Shown here in pieces: positions 45,976 to 60,540 of a stretch of 64,000 nucleotides of DNA. Where the stretch lies: positions 372,001-436,000 of the forward strand of contig JBHGNT010000017.1 of the NCBI GenBank assembly GCA_043228905.1. The letters are read 5' to 3'. Both the position numbers and the translations under genes were made by a program. Position 1 is the first letter of the stretch, and the number at the start of each line of letters is the position of its first letter. Below the pieces are notes generated by a model. It was not told the DNA's origin. It searched no databases and was given only the letters and a program-made list of their open reading frames with translations. This DNA comes from Azolla caroliniana. Its lineage: Eukaryota > Polypodiophyta.

Positions 45976-47390
45976 TGAATTGATCCTTGATATTGTAAAT
46001 GACTCAAGATGATAACAATCCTCCTCAAATCAACTACTTTATAGGCCTAAAAATATACTTAGGTGGTTTGTATGGAAAACTTCTCTCACGCAAAGAACTT
46101 GTTTGAGACAAGTGAGACCACGATGGGAGGTGGAACTAAGTCAATAAGTGTTCTAGTTTGTTGCCATGCAATCTTTTAACTAAATTGGGTGATGATCACT
46201 TAATTCTACAACATCAGATTGTTTGGAATGTCTTGTGATTACATAGTTGCGAGAAGATGAGCCATGCAATGACGAACCAATAATGTATAAACAAATTGAC
46301 ATTGTGAGCATTGCACGTGCATAGGAATCAGGATGAGCATTTGATTCATTCAAAGTCTACTCAACAAATTTAAAACTACAAATATATGTCCTTATGAAGC
46401 AATTCCTTTTCAATGCCTATTATGTTGTGGTTTATTTTGAAATTCCAACTCTTGATGGGTTGGCATAAATCTTATTGAAATTTGAGCTCCTAAAATTAAT
46501 GATTTATTGTTTTCACTTTAAATTTTAAAATCTCTCAAGTGTTGTCATTATCTAAGAGTACTTAAATTCTGGAAAAGTTGATATGGCATAAGTGCTCTTA
46601 CAATTGCAAAGCTATTGATCAAAAGTGAATTCAACTTTCAGATACGCTCAAATTGTTTCAAAATTTCTGGTAGAAGATCGATCTAAATAGTACCCACCTA
46701 TGAATGTCAATGCAAATTGTGCTTATCAAGACCAAGACCTTAGTAAGATAGTCACGAAAAGCTAATAAATAGACATCATAAGCTTAGGTCGTTTGAAGAT
46801 ATTATTCTATGATTAATTCAACACTGATATTTTAGAGAGTGACTCATTAGATTTTGCCCAGTCAAAACTCAAAATGTAGATGCTCATAACAGCATGGGAG
46901 GGAGTGGTTCAAACTTCAAGTCGATGACAACAAGTTTGTCTCGGGGTAAGAACGATATGTGTATTGTGTCAAGGTAGGAACTTAAATCGAGTGTCAAGGT
47001 AAGACCAATTAGAGAGTCTTGTTTTGGGGTATGAATAGAAGACAATGTCTCGAGGTGAGAAACAAATGAAGATGAGCTGAAGACTGAGCAAGAGTATTAG
47101 AGATTATTTCTAATGTAAGCATAAGACAAGGACATAAATGATAGATAGTAAATCCCAATCCACCCGATCACCCACGAGTGTAGTTGTAATGAGATGAGCA
47201 TAGTTAGACCTCATATTTAAAGCCAGACCTAAGGTCCCAAGGCAAGTTCACACTTGGAGCTTTATGGGTTGTCTCAATTCCTCGTATTAAAAGTAATCCT
47301 CCCCCCTTTTTTTACACTCTCGATTCACCTTCACACTTTTATCCTCGTGTGTAGAAGAATAGTATGGTACAAACTAGCACGAGATAACTT
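45976..47390. other. Spacer upstream of ATG8
   Basis: No gene seen; AT-rich. The right end should include the ATG8 promoter. Confidence 0.45.
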
Positions 47391-48636
47391 ATGGCGATGC
47401 TCATAACAAAAAGGGAAGAGACGGAATGCCCGGGTGGCCGACCGCCCGCCAAGATGGGGAGTGGCCAAGGCCGAGACGATGCTCCCATCCCATCCTCATC
47501 CCATCCCATCCCATCCCATCCCATCCCATCCCATGTGTGTGTTGTGTTGAGGGAGGCGCCTGTTCACACGAGAGAGAGAGAGGGGCTGTGTGTGTGTGTT
47601 TGCGTGGGATACACGCCCCCCCATCTTTTCATCTTCATCTTCTTCTTCTTCATCTTCATCTTCTTCTTCCTGATTCCTGCGCCTTTCCGCTTCGCTCGCG
47701 CCACGAACACTGTTCATCCTTCTCCTTCTCCTTCTTCTTTGCAACCATCAACAACAACCACACCAAACAGACGGTAAGATCCGCGCTTTCTTCTTCTTCT
47801 TCTTCTTCTTCTTCTTCTAATTTCTATTCTCCTCCTTTCCTCTCAACGACATCATTCCTTCGTCATTAATAATTTTCGTCCCTGCCTTTATATCTGCGTT
47901 TCGCGTCAAGTCGCCTCCTAACATTATCCGTATCCCCTCTTCTCTTTCTTTGCTATTTTGTTCTTTTTCCGTTGAAGTTTGTCTCAGGACTCCCGTTCTT
48001 AGATTATTCCTTATTCTCTTCTCTGTTTTTGAATGTATTTCCCCCTATGTCTCCTGTCAAGATTTTCTCGCGATTCATTAATTGTTAGTCTTCGGGCAGA
48101 ACGGATTATGAAGTTAGTCTTTGTTTTCCAGAGATAATATTTGCATCCTTCTTTCTCCCCCCCCTTCTCTTTCAGCAGATTTCCGCCAATTGTTTTGGAC
48201 ATACGTTTTTTTATCTACACCCGTCATTTGAAACAGAACAAAAATGTATTTGAAGTTTTCCCTGCTATTTCTTCAAAAAAGGAAGAAATCCACCAGTCTT
48301 ATTGATGTTCGAATTGAAAAAAATCAACGTCTGTGATTCATGTTGTCCCAATTTATCACATTATGCAGGCTTTTGATTTCTTATATACTCCGATCTGGCT
48401 TTAAATTCCTCTTCATTTATTAAGGATAAGTTTCTTGATCTGCCATGATATTTTTCATCCTTTTACGGAAGGACTTCCCATCTTCAGAATCGGATTTTGG
48501 TTTTTAAGGTTGCAGTGAACCCAGCACGTCATTGCTAGCATTTGCCTATTTTGTCCTGATCCCATCTTACATTTTCTAGATTTAATTGCAAACAATTGAG
48601 ATTGTTATGACTTATTATGTCTATTTGTTTTCGCAG
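47391..48636 (+). promoter_or_regulatory. ATG8 promoter/5' UTR region with a 5' UTR intron
   Basis: A pyrimidine-rich leader with microsatellites (CCCAT repeat at about 47487-47533, GA at about 47570-47583, CTT/TTC at about 47635-47670 and 47788-47818) ends at the donor after 47773 (ACG then GTAAGAT). The acceptor before 48637 lies four bases ahead of the ATG8 start codon. The inferred 5' UTR intron is 47774-48636. The transcription start was not determined. Confidence 0.6.
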
Positions 48637-48640
48637 TGAG

Positions 48641-50617
<1,977 letters not shown>

Positions 50618-51986
50618 TGTTGTCATGTAAATATATAGTAGCTCAAATGATCAAAAACTTTCTTTTAGGTTCTCCCCCATGTCACAGAAAAGTGCCACAT
50701 CTCAGAAGCATCCTTGCAGTGATGTGAGCAAGCTCTTATAAGACCACGTAAAAAATTGAATCTCATCTAATGTATAAACATCCGAAACATTTCATTGTTG
50801 TAAAAAAGATTATTTGAAGTTGGACAAACAAGTTCAACGATAACATGTTTACCTTTATATCCATATCAGCTTTTTCACGTTTATTTATTATCTTGACTAT
50901 GCTTTTTATATGCTACCATTGCACAAACTATCTCTGTTGCGTTTATATTTGTTGTGTTTTGCTTACAACAAACGAGTTATAGCTATCATTTGGTTTGACT
51001 GTACAGTCGGTTTGGTATAAGGGTTTGACTGCTACGACCAAAACATAATATTCTTTGATGTTTCATTCTTTTTTATAGTCTTTATTGTTCTCCATGATGT
51101 TTTCTTGCCTTTATGTTATGTTATCTTCTGATACTATTCTCATGTAATTTGATTATTTTAGCGTTGTAATAAGAACCCTGACTTCAAAGATATGTGGACA
51201 CTATCAATTCACTCAGGTGACTTTGGAAGTTATTTTACTTGAAGATTGGGCGATGTGACATGTTGGAATTGTAACTTCGACATTGGTTTAACCTTTTATA
51301 TTTCAGCATGGACATGTCAACATGCAAGGTAGAAAATTATTGCTCTAGTATCATTTGAATAAGGATTTGTAAATGCTCGTCTATATATGGAGGGTATGTG
51401 TTAAAAGAGCTTCAATGGCAGAGATATTACACAACATGATATCATGCATATGCCATAGATCCAACTGAAACATATGAAATGCAAGCAACAAACCGGTACT
51501 TCAATTACTTGAATCTCTCCAAAATATAAGAAGATAATTGGATATTATGTCAGGTTTTCAAATTACTTCAAAACATAAAATTGAATTATTAAAAAAAAGC
51601 TTAATAATTTACAGAAGATACTCATAAGTTGCATTACAAGATAAACATGGTCATATAGTGTGGTTGGTATGTTTTTGGTCTACAACCATTAACCGCTGAA
51701 GGAGAAGTATGTGCTCTATCTTTAGACTTGAAGGTAAACAATCATACCTCAGAAGCCATGTAGAAATTATGGTTTAATTAGCATGGTAAATAAAGTAACC
51801 ATATGAAATTCAACAGTAAATGAAGCCTTTATAATCTCATCGGGAAGGTGAATGGTGCGTTTCCATTTTGGAACATGGTAGACACTATATGATGAACGAT
51901 GGTGAACAATGCCTAAAAAAGGCAAAGCCAGCAGAAACTCTGATGGAGGCCCCTAATTAAGCTTGAATTCTATTCTCCCCTGATGT
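50618..51986. other. Spacer between the convergent ATG8 and PLS-type PPR genes
   Basis: Contains the 3' ends of both transcripts. No gene seen. Confidence 0.5.
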
Positions 51987-54900
51987 TTACAGATTGCTGT
52001 CTCTAGCATAAATATTTGACATCAAGACATATGCAACAGCTTTCATGGGCTCTAGATTGATTGCATGATGAAATGCACGTTTTCCTAGGTCCAAGTTATC
52101 ATGCAAACGACATGCACCCAGTAAACACAACCAAATCATTAGATTGGGTTCTTTTGGCATATGCTTCACTATATCAGTAACCCTCTTGAAATCTCCAGCA
52201 CGCCCAAACAAATCTAAAAGAATTGCGTAGTGTGTCAAAGTTGGACATATCCCAGATTCACTACTCAAGCAATGAAAATACTCAATTCCGCCCATCACGA
52301 GTCCAGCGCGACTACAAGCTGACAAAACTGAAGTTAATGTTACTTTATTGGGCTTCAAACCCGTGAGACATAGATTCTCAAGCATAAATAGAGTCAATAG
52401 AGAGTTTCCAACTCTGGCATAACCAGCTATGCATGAGGTCCACATGCTTAATTGAGGAGACGGTATTAGATCAAAGATTGCATGTGCATCACTCATGCTT
52501 GCAAAAGATCCATAAGCATGGATTAGAGAGGTTAACATGGAAAGAGCTGAATCATATCCCCCACATACAGCATAGCAATGAAGTTGCAAACATGTGTCAA
52601 GCTGACCCATTTCACTAACCGCTTGCAACATGTAGAGAACAGTAATATAGCTCACCCTTGCAAGCTTCTCCACCATATGACTATACAATTGCAGAGCTTT
52701 GTCTCTTTGGCCATTTGAAATATATAGTGAGAGGGCTATATCGTATAAATCAACGTCAGGAGCTGGAATTGAAACCAGCATGCTCTCAGCCTCCTCTATG
52801 CATCCACACTTGCTATACGCCCTCACAAAGGTTGTTGCCACAGGAGTACAAGAGGTGTATCCTTTCTTGTCGGCATCTGCATATAATGCATTCACAATTT
52901 CTTTCGAGATATCTTTTACAGTCATTTCCTTCACTAGATATTCCTCTTCTGACATGTCTATGAGAGAGATACATGCTTGGAGTGCTGCTATGAATGTTAG
53001 CTCGTTTGGACTTACATTTCTCTCTTGCATTTGTTGGTACAACATCAAAGCATTGGTCCCTTCACATATATCTACATAGGCAGAGATTAAAGCAGTCCAA
53101 GCAACAATAGTGTGTTGCGATAATCCACAGAAAACTTTCTCAGCTTCTTCAATCGCATTACACTTTCCATAGACACTCACAAGTGTGTTACAAATATGGA
53201 CGTTCGATGCATGGCCCTTCCTCCAAGCATCTACATGCAATGCATAGACAATATCTAAAGGGCTTATTTGGGCTGATACTTCCTCGAACATACCGTCTTC
53301 TCCTTTCTCCACAAGATTACTACACGCTTGAAGAGAGATGATGAACGTAGAGCAATTTGGATTTACCCCCTCTCCTTGCATCTGTCTATACAATTTTAAA
53401 GCCATGGCTCCCTGACCATGGCAGATGTATACTGAAAGCATGGCATTCCAACATGCAATGTCGCGTTCAGTTAGTGACATAAATACATTTTCAGCCTCTA
53501 AAAGAATCCCAAATTTACTATACATGACCAAAAGAGCTGTACTAACAAACATATCTGATGCGCATCCTTTCTTGCATATATCTACATGTAATTGTTGTCC
53601 AATTTCTAAACCTATCTCTTTCACTAAGTGACCATTTGCCATAACACCCTCATCTGCATCTGCAAGGATAGAACAAGCTTGAAGAGCGAACACTGTAGTG
53701 TGCATCTCTGGAGCTAAAACTTCTAAATGAAGTCTATTGTAAAACTGTAAAGCTCGGATAGCATCATTCTGTTGCACATATGCAGATAGCAGTGCATTCC
53801 ATGACACAATGTGAGGCTGTGATAATATGCCAAATACATTCTCTGCTTCAGTGATGGCACCACATTTAGCATACATAATGACTAGCGTGTTATAAACAAG
53901 AGCATTTAAGGTCCCAAATATCCTATAAGCATCCACATGAAATCCTCTTCCAATTTCCAGACACACAGATTTTGTTATGCTTCTGTTCACCTCAAAGTTT
54001 TCTAGATCCATGCATTTTCTTAAGCTTCCATCCGCATCCGGGTTTCCTAGATGCATAGATTTTCTTAAGCTTCCATCCACATCAAGGTTTTCTCGACTTA
54101 TAGATTTTGTTAATTTTCCACCTATATCAGTGCTTTGTAAACACAAGGAATTCATTAAGTTTCCATCCATATTCGTGGCTTCTAAACACATCGAACTCGT
54201 TACGCACCCATCCTCATTGATGTTTTCTAGATCCATACATTCTCTCAAATTTTTATCGATATCAATAGTGTCTGCAATTTTACCACATACTTGAAAACTA
54301 ACTGTGAATGTGGTGAGATTAGGGATTATATTTTCTTTATGCATTTGTCTATAGGATAGTAAGGCTTTCTCTCCGTCACCCACTTCGAGAAATGCTGAAA
54401 TAATGGCTGTCCACGACACAACATCACGATGTCTCATTGAAGAAAATAAATCTTTTGCAGGTGAAACCATCCCAAACTTTCCATACATGCTAACGAGAGT
54501 ATTCCCAACAAAATGGTCGCATTCAAATCCTCTGGATTTAAGATCACAATGAAATTTCTTGCCCATTTCTATATCTCTGACAAGCGCACATGATTTCAAG
54601 AGACTAACATAAGTGTAATTGTTAGGCTGAATATCGTCTCGTTGCATACATTCATACATTTGTAGTGCTTTTTCTCCTTGTCCTGAATCAGCATATGCAG
54701 AGATAAGTGCAGTCCATGAAAAAACAGTTCTTCGAGATAATTTCCAAAACAAGAAGAGAGAATCTTCCATAGCTCCACATTTTGCTAAACTCACTACTAA
54801 ATAGTCTGAAAGCAAGCTCGTAAGAGAAATGCCTCTTATGGTAAGGACAGACAACAGAGTTAATGTGTGATGCAACGATTTGATCTCATTACAAGATTTG

Positions 54901-55109
54901 AGAATAGATAGAAAAAACGATGAAGAGTGTGCGTGATTGTCCACAGCACGTAACTCCATATCCAACTTTCTGAATGGAGCACTATCTTTTTCGTTTTCTT
55001 TTCCTTTTTCCTGCCGGGTTGTTGTCGTTTCTGACGAGAATGGAGCTCGCCATCGCCCAGCAGAGATTCTCCTCCATCTAGCGACGATGAGAGAAGCATC
55101 ATTCTGCAT
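51987..55109 (-). CDS. PLS-type pentatricopeptide repeat protein with shortened E region
   Basis: Intronless, 1040 residues. PLS PPR proteins recognise organelle transcripts, commonly for C-to-U or U-to-C editing. The N-terminus (MQNDASLIVARWRRISAGRW) looks like a mitochondrial presequence. From about residue 95 there are repeated P-L-S triplets with the phrases VFSWTALISAYADSGQGEKA, VSWNALLSAYVQQNDAIRAL and IVAWTALISAYVDICEGTNA. Residues 287-385 are 6.5 tandem 15-residue units of the type SLRKSMxLENxDxDG, placed inside an L motif. The C-terminus has an E1-like stretch (WLCLLGACRLHDNLDLGKRA, AYVLMSNIYA) and then stops. E2, E+ and DYW domains are absent, so it would need a partner for deamination or it acts in another step. 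Confidence 0.9.
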   Translation of the reverse strand: MQNDASLIVARWRRISAGRWRAPFSSETTTTRQEKGKENEKDSAPFRKLDMELRAVDNHAHSSSFFLSILKSCNEIKSLHHTLTLLSVLTIRGISLTSLLSDYLVVSLAKCGAMEDSLFLFWKLSRRTVFSWTALISAYADSGQGEKALQMYECMQRDDIQPNNYTYVSLLKSCALVRDIEMGKKFHCDLKSRGFECDHFVGNTLVSMYGKFGMVSPAKDLFSSMRHRDVVSWTAIISAFLEVGDGEKALLSYRQMHKENIIPNLTTFTVSFQVCGKIADTIDIDKNLRECMDLENINEDGCVTSSMCLEATNMDGNLMNSLCLQSTDIGGKLTKSISRENLDVDGSLRKSMHLGNPDADGSLRKCMDLENFEVNRSITKSVCLEIGRGFHVDAYRIFGTLNALVYNTLVIMYAKCGAITEAENVFGILSQPHIVSWNALLSAYVQQNDAIRALQFYNRLHLEVLAPEMHTTVFALQACSILADADEGVMANGHLVKEIGLEIGQQLHVDICKKGCASDMFVSTALLVMYSKFGILLEAENVFMSLTERDIACWNAMLSVYICHGQGAMALKLYRQMQGEGVNPNCSTFIISLQACSNLVEKGEDGMFEEVSAQISPLDIVYALHVDAWRKGHASNVHICNTLVSVYGKCNAIEEAEKVFCGLSQHTIVAWTALISAYVDICEGTNALMLYQQMQERNVSPNELTFIAALQACISLIDMSEEEYLVKEMTVKDISKEIVNALYADADKKGYTSCTPVATTFVRAYSKCGCIEEAESMLVSIPAPDVDLYDIALSLYISNGQRDKALQLYSHMVEKLARVSYITVLYMLQAVSEMGQLDTCLQLHCYAVCGGYDSALSMLTSLIHAYGSFASMSDAHAIFDLIPSPQLSMWTSCIAGYARVGNSLLTLFMLENLCLTGLKPNKVTLTSVLSACSRAGLVMGGIEYFHCLSSESGICPTLTHYAILLDLFGRAGDFKRVTDIVKHMPKEPNLMIWLCLLGACRLHDNLDLGKRAFHHAINLEPMKAVAYVLMSNIYARDSNL
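53955..54251 (-). repeat. In-frame minisatellite, about 6.5 x 45 bp, inside the PLS-type PPR gene
   Basis: Units encode NLRECMDLENINEDG, CVTSSMCLEATNMDG, NLMNSLCLQSTDIGG, KLTKSISRENLDVDG, SLRKSMHLGNPDADG and SLRKCMDLENFEVNR, then a partial one. Other L motifs of this protein carry unrelated insertions of about 20 residues at the same place, so this is an insertion-tolerant loop. Confidence 0.9.
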
Positions 55110-56936
55110 ACAACATACAAAAGTTTGATAATTCCGAGTCCTTAAAGTAAGAAGTCAGCAGCAAAGAGGGACGGAAGACAAGATTTCCTGAACATTCAAG
55201 AGAAGGTCCCACTACTTCCAGCAAATCGGGTAGCCTTTCGAGAAATATATATATATATGGAAGTCGGGAGGAGGGCGAAGTCTGACAACTATATGAGACG
55301 AGTCTCCATTACAAATATGGGTGAATTCAAGTTCATCCATCATCCATGGATTCTGAAACAAACGACAAATAAAAAGCTCTCCATCCACAGGTTTCCTAAA
55401 GATCGATGATGATGATAATCATCTCCATGTGCAAGATATGGCTTTAAAGTTTGCAATGATAATTGGCCGTGGTTTTGCAGGCACAAATAAAGAGTGCATG
55501 TATGGGATAGGGATGGTGAGGAGCCATGGTATCATCATTTTTCACTCGCTGTTCAAAACCACAATTAGAAAACAAAAACAAAAACAAAAACGCTCTAGGT
55601 TTTCTTCAAATCCATGATCACGGCCTTAATGCATGTGACAGAATGATTTTGGAGATGGTTTACAGGTATGAAGTGCATAATTAGTATGTATGGGTTAAGA
55701 TGCTACAAGGACTCAATTGTATCCAAGGTTTCCTAGTGTGATGGTGTCTCTAGATGTCCTCGTATGGGTCAAACATGGCAGGCAGTGATCCCCATTATTT
55801 GGGGATGGCAGGGTCCATGTCCCATGTATCCTGGTATCCAGGTCTCTACTGTCATAAGCTTCCCTTTGTGCACTCTGCGGTGACTCATCAGCTGGTATTC
55901 CAAGACTTTGAAGATTTAACAAAATACTTTGTAACAGACTTCGAAGACTTCATATGATCATTTCACTTTTAAAAGGTTCAAAGTATCACTACTATACTGT
56001 TGCGGGACCATGCATACTATATCTTCATTTCCCCCCCATTGTTTGCAAGAACCCTTCTATCATGGGAGGGAGACCTTGCAATCTTTGCTTGGCCCCTATG
56101 GCCAAACTTTACAACGCCTAGGCCCTTAAATATCTAGGGATCATGTTTGGACACATAATTAGGTTTTGATCAACATCAATATCAATATTGAAATTGGGTT
56201 TGAAGTAGAATACATGTTACAACAGAGAGCGGACTTTATGATATATATATAGTAGTGCTGAACTAGATAATATGGATGAGAATGGCATGTATTCAACAAA
56301 TTTACACAACATGATTACTTTAACAAGAATAGTTATACACCTGGCCAACAATCTTTAAGTATTTATTAAAATAAATATGTCATATGATGACATTTTAACT
56401 CAGATGCATTTGATTCTCATTGAGTGAAACCTGATGTAGATCCAGCTTGGATACAGTTCCATGGGATTATTGGAACTCATATCGAAAGATAGTGTTAATG
56501 GCCTTCAAACATCGTGCTTAACAACCATGTCAATATTGCAATTCACTCACGAAAATACATAAGGGAAATTATGAACAACTGCCAACACTGAGCCGGTGTC
56601 TGGCAGCATCTACCAATTTCCATGGACCATGCAAGATCAATGGATTCTCATCATGTGAAAATACTTAAATAAATATAAAATCAAACACACACACACACAC
56701 ACGTCTTGGCCCTTCGCCAAGAGATATATTGAGGAACCTTCTTCTGCAAAAGGAACTTCGCAAAGCTCATTCACCTTTGCTCCACCTTAGCATTCAATTG
56801 CTACAGAAGGTCTGTTATTCAAATAAATCATACAACGCCGGCTGCCAAATATGTGTTGTTAAGCATGGTATAAGGAATTGACATGATACCTATTTAGAAT
56901 GAACACCCTAACACTTCAATGAAGCACTAAACAGAA
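55110..56936. other. Spacer between the PLS-type PPR gene and the PB1 gene
   Basis: Includes the PPR promoter on the left and the 3' UTR of the PB1 gene on the right, with short TA (55244) and AC (56687) runs. No gene seen. Confidence 0.45.
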
Positions 56937-59319
56937 TCACTTGGCATTCGGCCCATCCAGATTAGTTGGAACAATCTTGTTGAGGTATTGACCTTGATTT
57001 ACCATAGCACCAGAAGGATTCATTGCAATACCTCTCTCTACTACATGCAATTGTTTTCCACTTTGGCCGTAATGCTGGTGTCCTTCAACAGGATCTGAAA
57101 ACATTTGACCAGAGACTTGTTGAGCTTTGCTTTCTTGTTGAAGTGCCCATATTCCATGTGGAGAGGACAACAAATGTGGAGCAACATTAGGCAATTGCCC
57201 CACCCTTGGACTAGTAGAATCAGGTAGTCTACGAGGACTAGTAGAATCAAGATGTTGTCGGGGACTTGTAGGACCATCTGATGTTCCTTGTCTATACGAA
57301 GGTGAAGAAAGGCGACTACTAGATAGTGCATCGGGCCGAGCAAACATATTCGGTGGATGCTGATAATGAGTATACAGTCCAGACGATGCTGATAATGGCA
57401 TATGAGCTTCAAAGGATTGCCCGTGCTTCTGCATCCCATGACCTACGCGAATAGTCTCTGGATTAGAGCCTTGATACTGTTGATGTTCCTGACTACCATC
57501 TCTTATTTGCCAATAGACTGGTTGGAAGTGACTCTTCCCCATGTGATGCAAATGATCATGTCTGGATTGCAAGGGACTCGAAATTTCATATTCACCATGC
57601 CTTGATTGTTGCTGGGCCGTTATATCTTCGTGCCTCACAAAATGATGAGTATGCATAATATTCTCTGGAGTTGAATGCATTTCAAGCTTTCTATGCCCTC
57701 TCTCAGAATCACCATCATTTCTTTGGCCATCGATGCACTTATCACTTACACTTTGTTGAGCGATTCCCCATTGCACTTCAGAGTTATTGTGTGTATGATG
57801 GGCCCTTTGCATCTCCGGAGATATGTAATGCCTCATATTATTCCCTTGAATAAGCATGTCTTGCCTTGCATCCAAAAAAGCCTCGGGAAAGTCAGGATGC
57901 ATATCAACATGAGGCATTGTTTGAGGTTTTGGTCGGCGAGCCATCACTGCTTGAATATTTGAAGCACAGTTATCTGGAACAACAAAGTCTTTCGATGGGA
58001 TTCTGACCATGGGCACTACTATACCAGAATCATGCAGAAAAATCTGATGATGAGATTCACTATCCAACTCACCACGACACTTGTCATTGCGATGACTAAC
58101 TAGGGTAGTACCTTCTTCCCATATTTCGAAATGCTGTGGCAGTTGGTTTTGATGTTGGTTGGATGAAAGGGAGCCCAGAGCTGAGGTAGTAAGGGCAGGA
58201 CCCCGACCTCCATAATCAATAGGAGAGCCTGACGAGACAAGTGGCCGTGAATAGTTCGCTGGAATTCCATGAAATGGATTAGGTCCAACTGCTTTTAGAG
58301 GAGAACCAATACCTTGTCGGGGAGATCGTGGGGAGTGCTGATCTTCCACCTCATTAAGCTTATACTGATGCCGAGAAACATGACCATCAAAACCATTATC
58401 ACTATTCACTTCAGGCATAGAAAACGTTAGTGGTGAATGAGAAAATGCAACGCCTTGTGCCCGAGGAGAAATTTTGTGATCCCGAGGGGAACTCTTAATA
58501 TCTTCCATAGTTTGACAATGGACGTGGCTCGATGATAGCGATACTAATCCAGATGAAGGGAAAAGGAAAGCTCTAAGCCTTGATGCACCTTCACGAGCTT
58601 CATTCTTCTCATACTCCTCAATAAGGTTTTCCACGTCTTCATCACATGTTACAGAGATGAGCACATCAAGATCTTCGCTTGGGAGTTGGTACTTCAAGCA
58701 GAGATTGGATCCGAAAAGCTTCTCCAACTTATTTGTGAGATCTGTCAGAAAACCATACACGAGAGAGAATGTTATGAAGGCTCACGCGACTCTCTCTTGC
58801 ACACACAACAATACAACCACAACAGCTCATCAGCAGAAAGCAATCCCGACTTTCTTTAGCTCCATCACTCCTCATGCTACTAGTCAATCAAGGATTACAC
58901 AAGTGGGGTCCTAACAATGACGCTTGAAAGGTGTTACAACAAATCAGGTAATAATAATGTGCCATGCATGTAGGCCATGATCATCAAAGGCTATGGACTT
59001 CTCATCCTTGCCATCAAAAAATAAAGACAAATAGAGTTCATTATCACCCAGAACAGAAGGTGCTTCCTTCAGTTTTAGAGCTCTCTCAATCTTGGAATGG
59101 CCAATGTTGGAGATGCATTGAAGTCAGAAGTTTCAATCTATCTAAGGTCAGAGTCCTTAGATATTAGATTCTCTAGTACTCGTTTAGTTATATTTATTTT
59201 AATTTGCTCTCAAAGTAGGAAACAATGCTTTAATTTATAATCTCTTGAGAAAATGTTTTAATTTGTAATCTCTTGTTTGGTTTTATGTCATTTTGACCTC
59301 TTAAAATAGGTGAATGTAG

Positions 59320-59363
<44 letters not shown>

Positions 59364-60074
59364 GAGTCCCCACATGCAGAAAAAAGGATATACAAATAAC
59401 CCAACACGGCGAAAAGAGAGAAAATGCACAGTACGCCAATATACAGAAGATAAATCCTCTCTCAGACCCACATACAGAAGAGAGAATAAAAAAATAGCCA
59501 ATCTGCAAAAAGGGAAGAAATATAAAATATACCCACCAATACAGAACAGTAGAGACAGAGAGTTTCTCTTTTCATACAGGAGACTATGTTGTGCGGAAGA
59601 AGAAGATAGAAAACACCTACTACAGAATTAACGAAAATGTACAGATAATCACATGCGGAAGAGAAGTAGATCTCTGTCCGATCCACATACATAAAGCTGC
59701 GTATAAAAAATACCCGTTATGTACCCAGAAAGCAAAGAAGATCACACAATCATACCACAATAATAAACAAAAGAGAAGATAAAAAGACACAGCATAAAGA
59801 TTTGAAACAAACGGGAAAATACAAACAACCAAGAAGAAATGAAAGAAAGGGATATGCATGTACCCTGGAATCCGATGTTCTTGCTGAACGTAACCAATCT
59901 AGTGTCACCACCGACATATCGAAGCTGCCCATCAGGCCTGGGGAGGATCTTTCCGCCATGGCTACAGAGCAACTTCATCCTCGAGTGAGCATACTCCTCT
60001 GCACAAGGAACCTTGACTGATGGAGATAACGACGATGGTATGGTAGTAACATGGTGCTGATCTTCTGATACCAT
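56937..60074 (-). CDS. PB1-domain protein with long disordered tail, no kinase domain
   Basis: Two exons, 60074-59864 and 58741-56937, join in phase to 671 residues. The PB1 domain spans about residues 32-125 and is split by the intron. It shows MKLLCSHGGKILPRPDGQLR, YVGGDTRLVTFSKN, LCLKYQLPSEDLDVLISVTC and DEDVENLIEEYEK, the OPCA-type acidic motif; the N-terminal part carries the conserved Lys. PB1 domains mediate protein-protein pairing. In plants this PB1 type occurs in Raf-like MAPKKKs and in kinase-free octicosapeptide proteins. The rest is Ser/Pro/His/Gln-rich and disordered, with many SPR motifs including three tandem TSPR units near residue 560-585, possible proline-directed phosphorylation sites. 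No kinase follows before the stop at 56937, so this is a kinase-free member or a shortened relative. Confidence 0.85.
58742..59863 (-). other. Intron within the PB1 domain of the PB1 gene
   Basis: 1122-bp intron (donor GTACAT, acceptor GACAG) carrying a CT/GA microsatellite at about 59318-59362. It splits the PB1 domain coding region. Confidence 0.8.
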
Positions 60075-60299
60075 TTTTGTGTGTCGAGATTTAATTTCTA
60101 TCTATCTACACCGAGATAATAAAAACCATTACCATGGGGGATAGGTAGAGAGAGAAGGATGAAATTCATAGGAAGGCGAGGCTTCCAGACTGAACCTTCT
60201 TCTGTCTCCTTCCTGCCTTCCAATGAATGAATTAATTGGTGGCTTTGTTACAGAGTGTTTAGATCCATAATTGATAAAGAGGAGGTAGAGAGAGTGCCA

Positions 60300-60540
60300 A
60301 ATTTATCTATCTATCCAGTCAATCAATCCACACACTCTCTCTGTCTCTGTCTCTCTCTCTCATTTCCCTTTTCACCAAAAGCTCCCCCCTCCAATTTCTT
60401 TCTATTTGTTGTTCTGCTAGTTTTTGGAATGTTTTTTCCCCGGATGTCTTCTACCTCTGCCCACTCTAACCCAACCTAACCTAACCTTTAACCTTTAACC
60501 TTTAACCTTTAACCTTTAACCTTTAACCTTTAACCTACAA
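60300..60540 (-). promoter_or_regulatory. Upstream/5' UTR region of the PB1 gene with (AACCTTT)n
   Basis: CT-rich tracts at about 60330-60362 and a heptanucleotide repeat TTTAACC, about eight units, at 60486-60535. It lies 230-460 bp upstream of the PB1 start codon. Confidence 0.6.

Noticed and set aside
60486-60535. Interstitial telomere
   Set aside because: The unit is TTTAACC, not the plant TTTAGGG.
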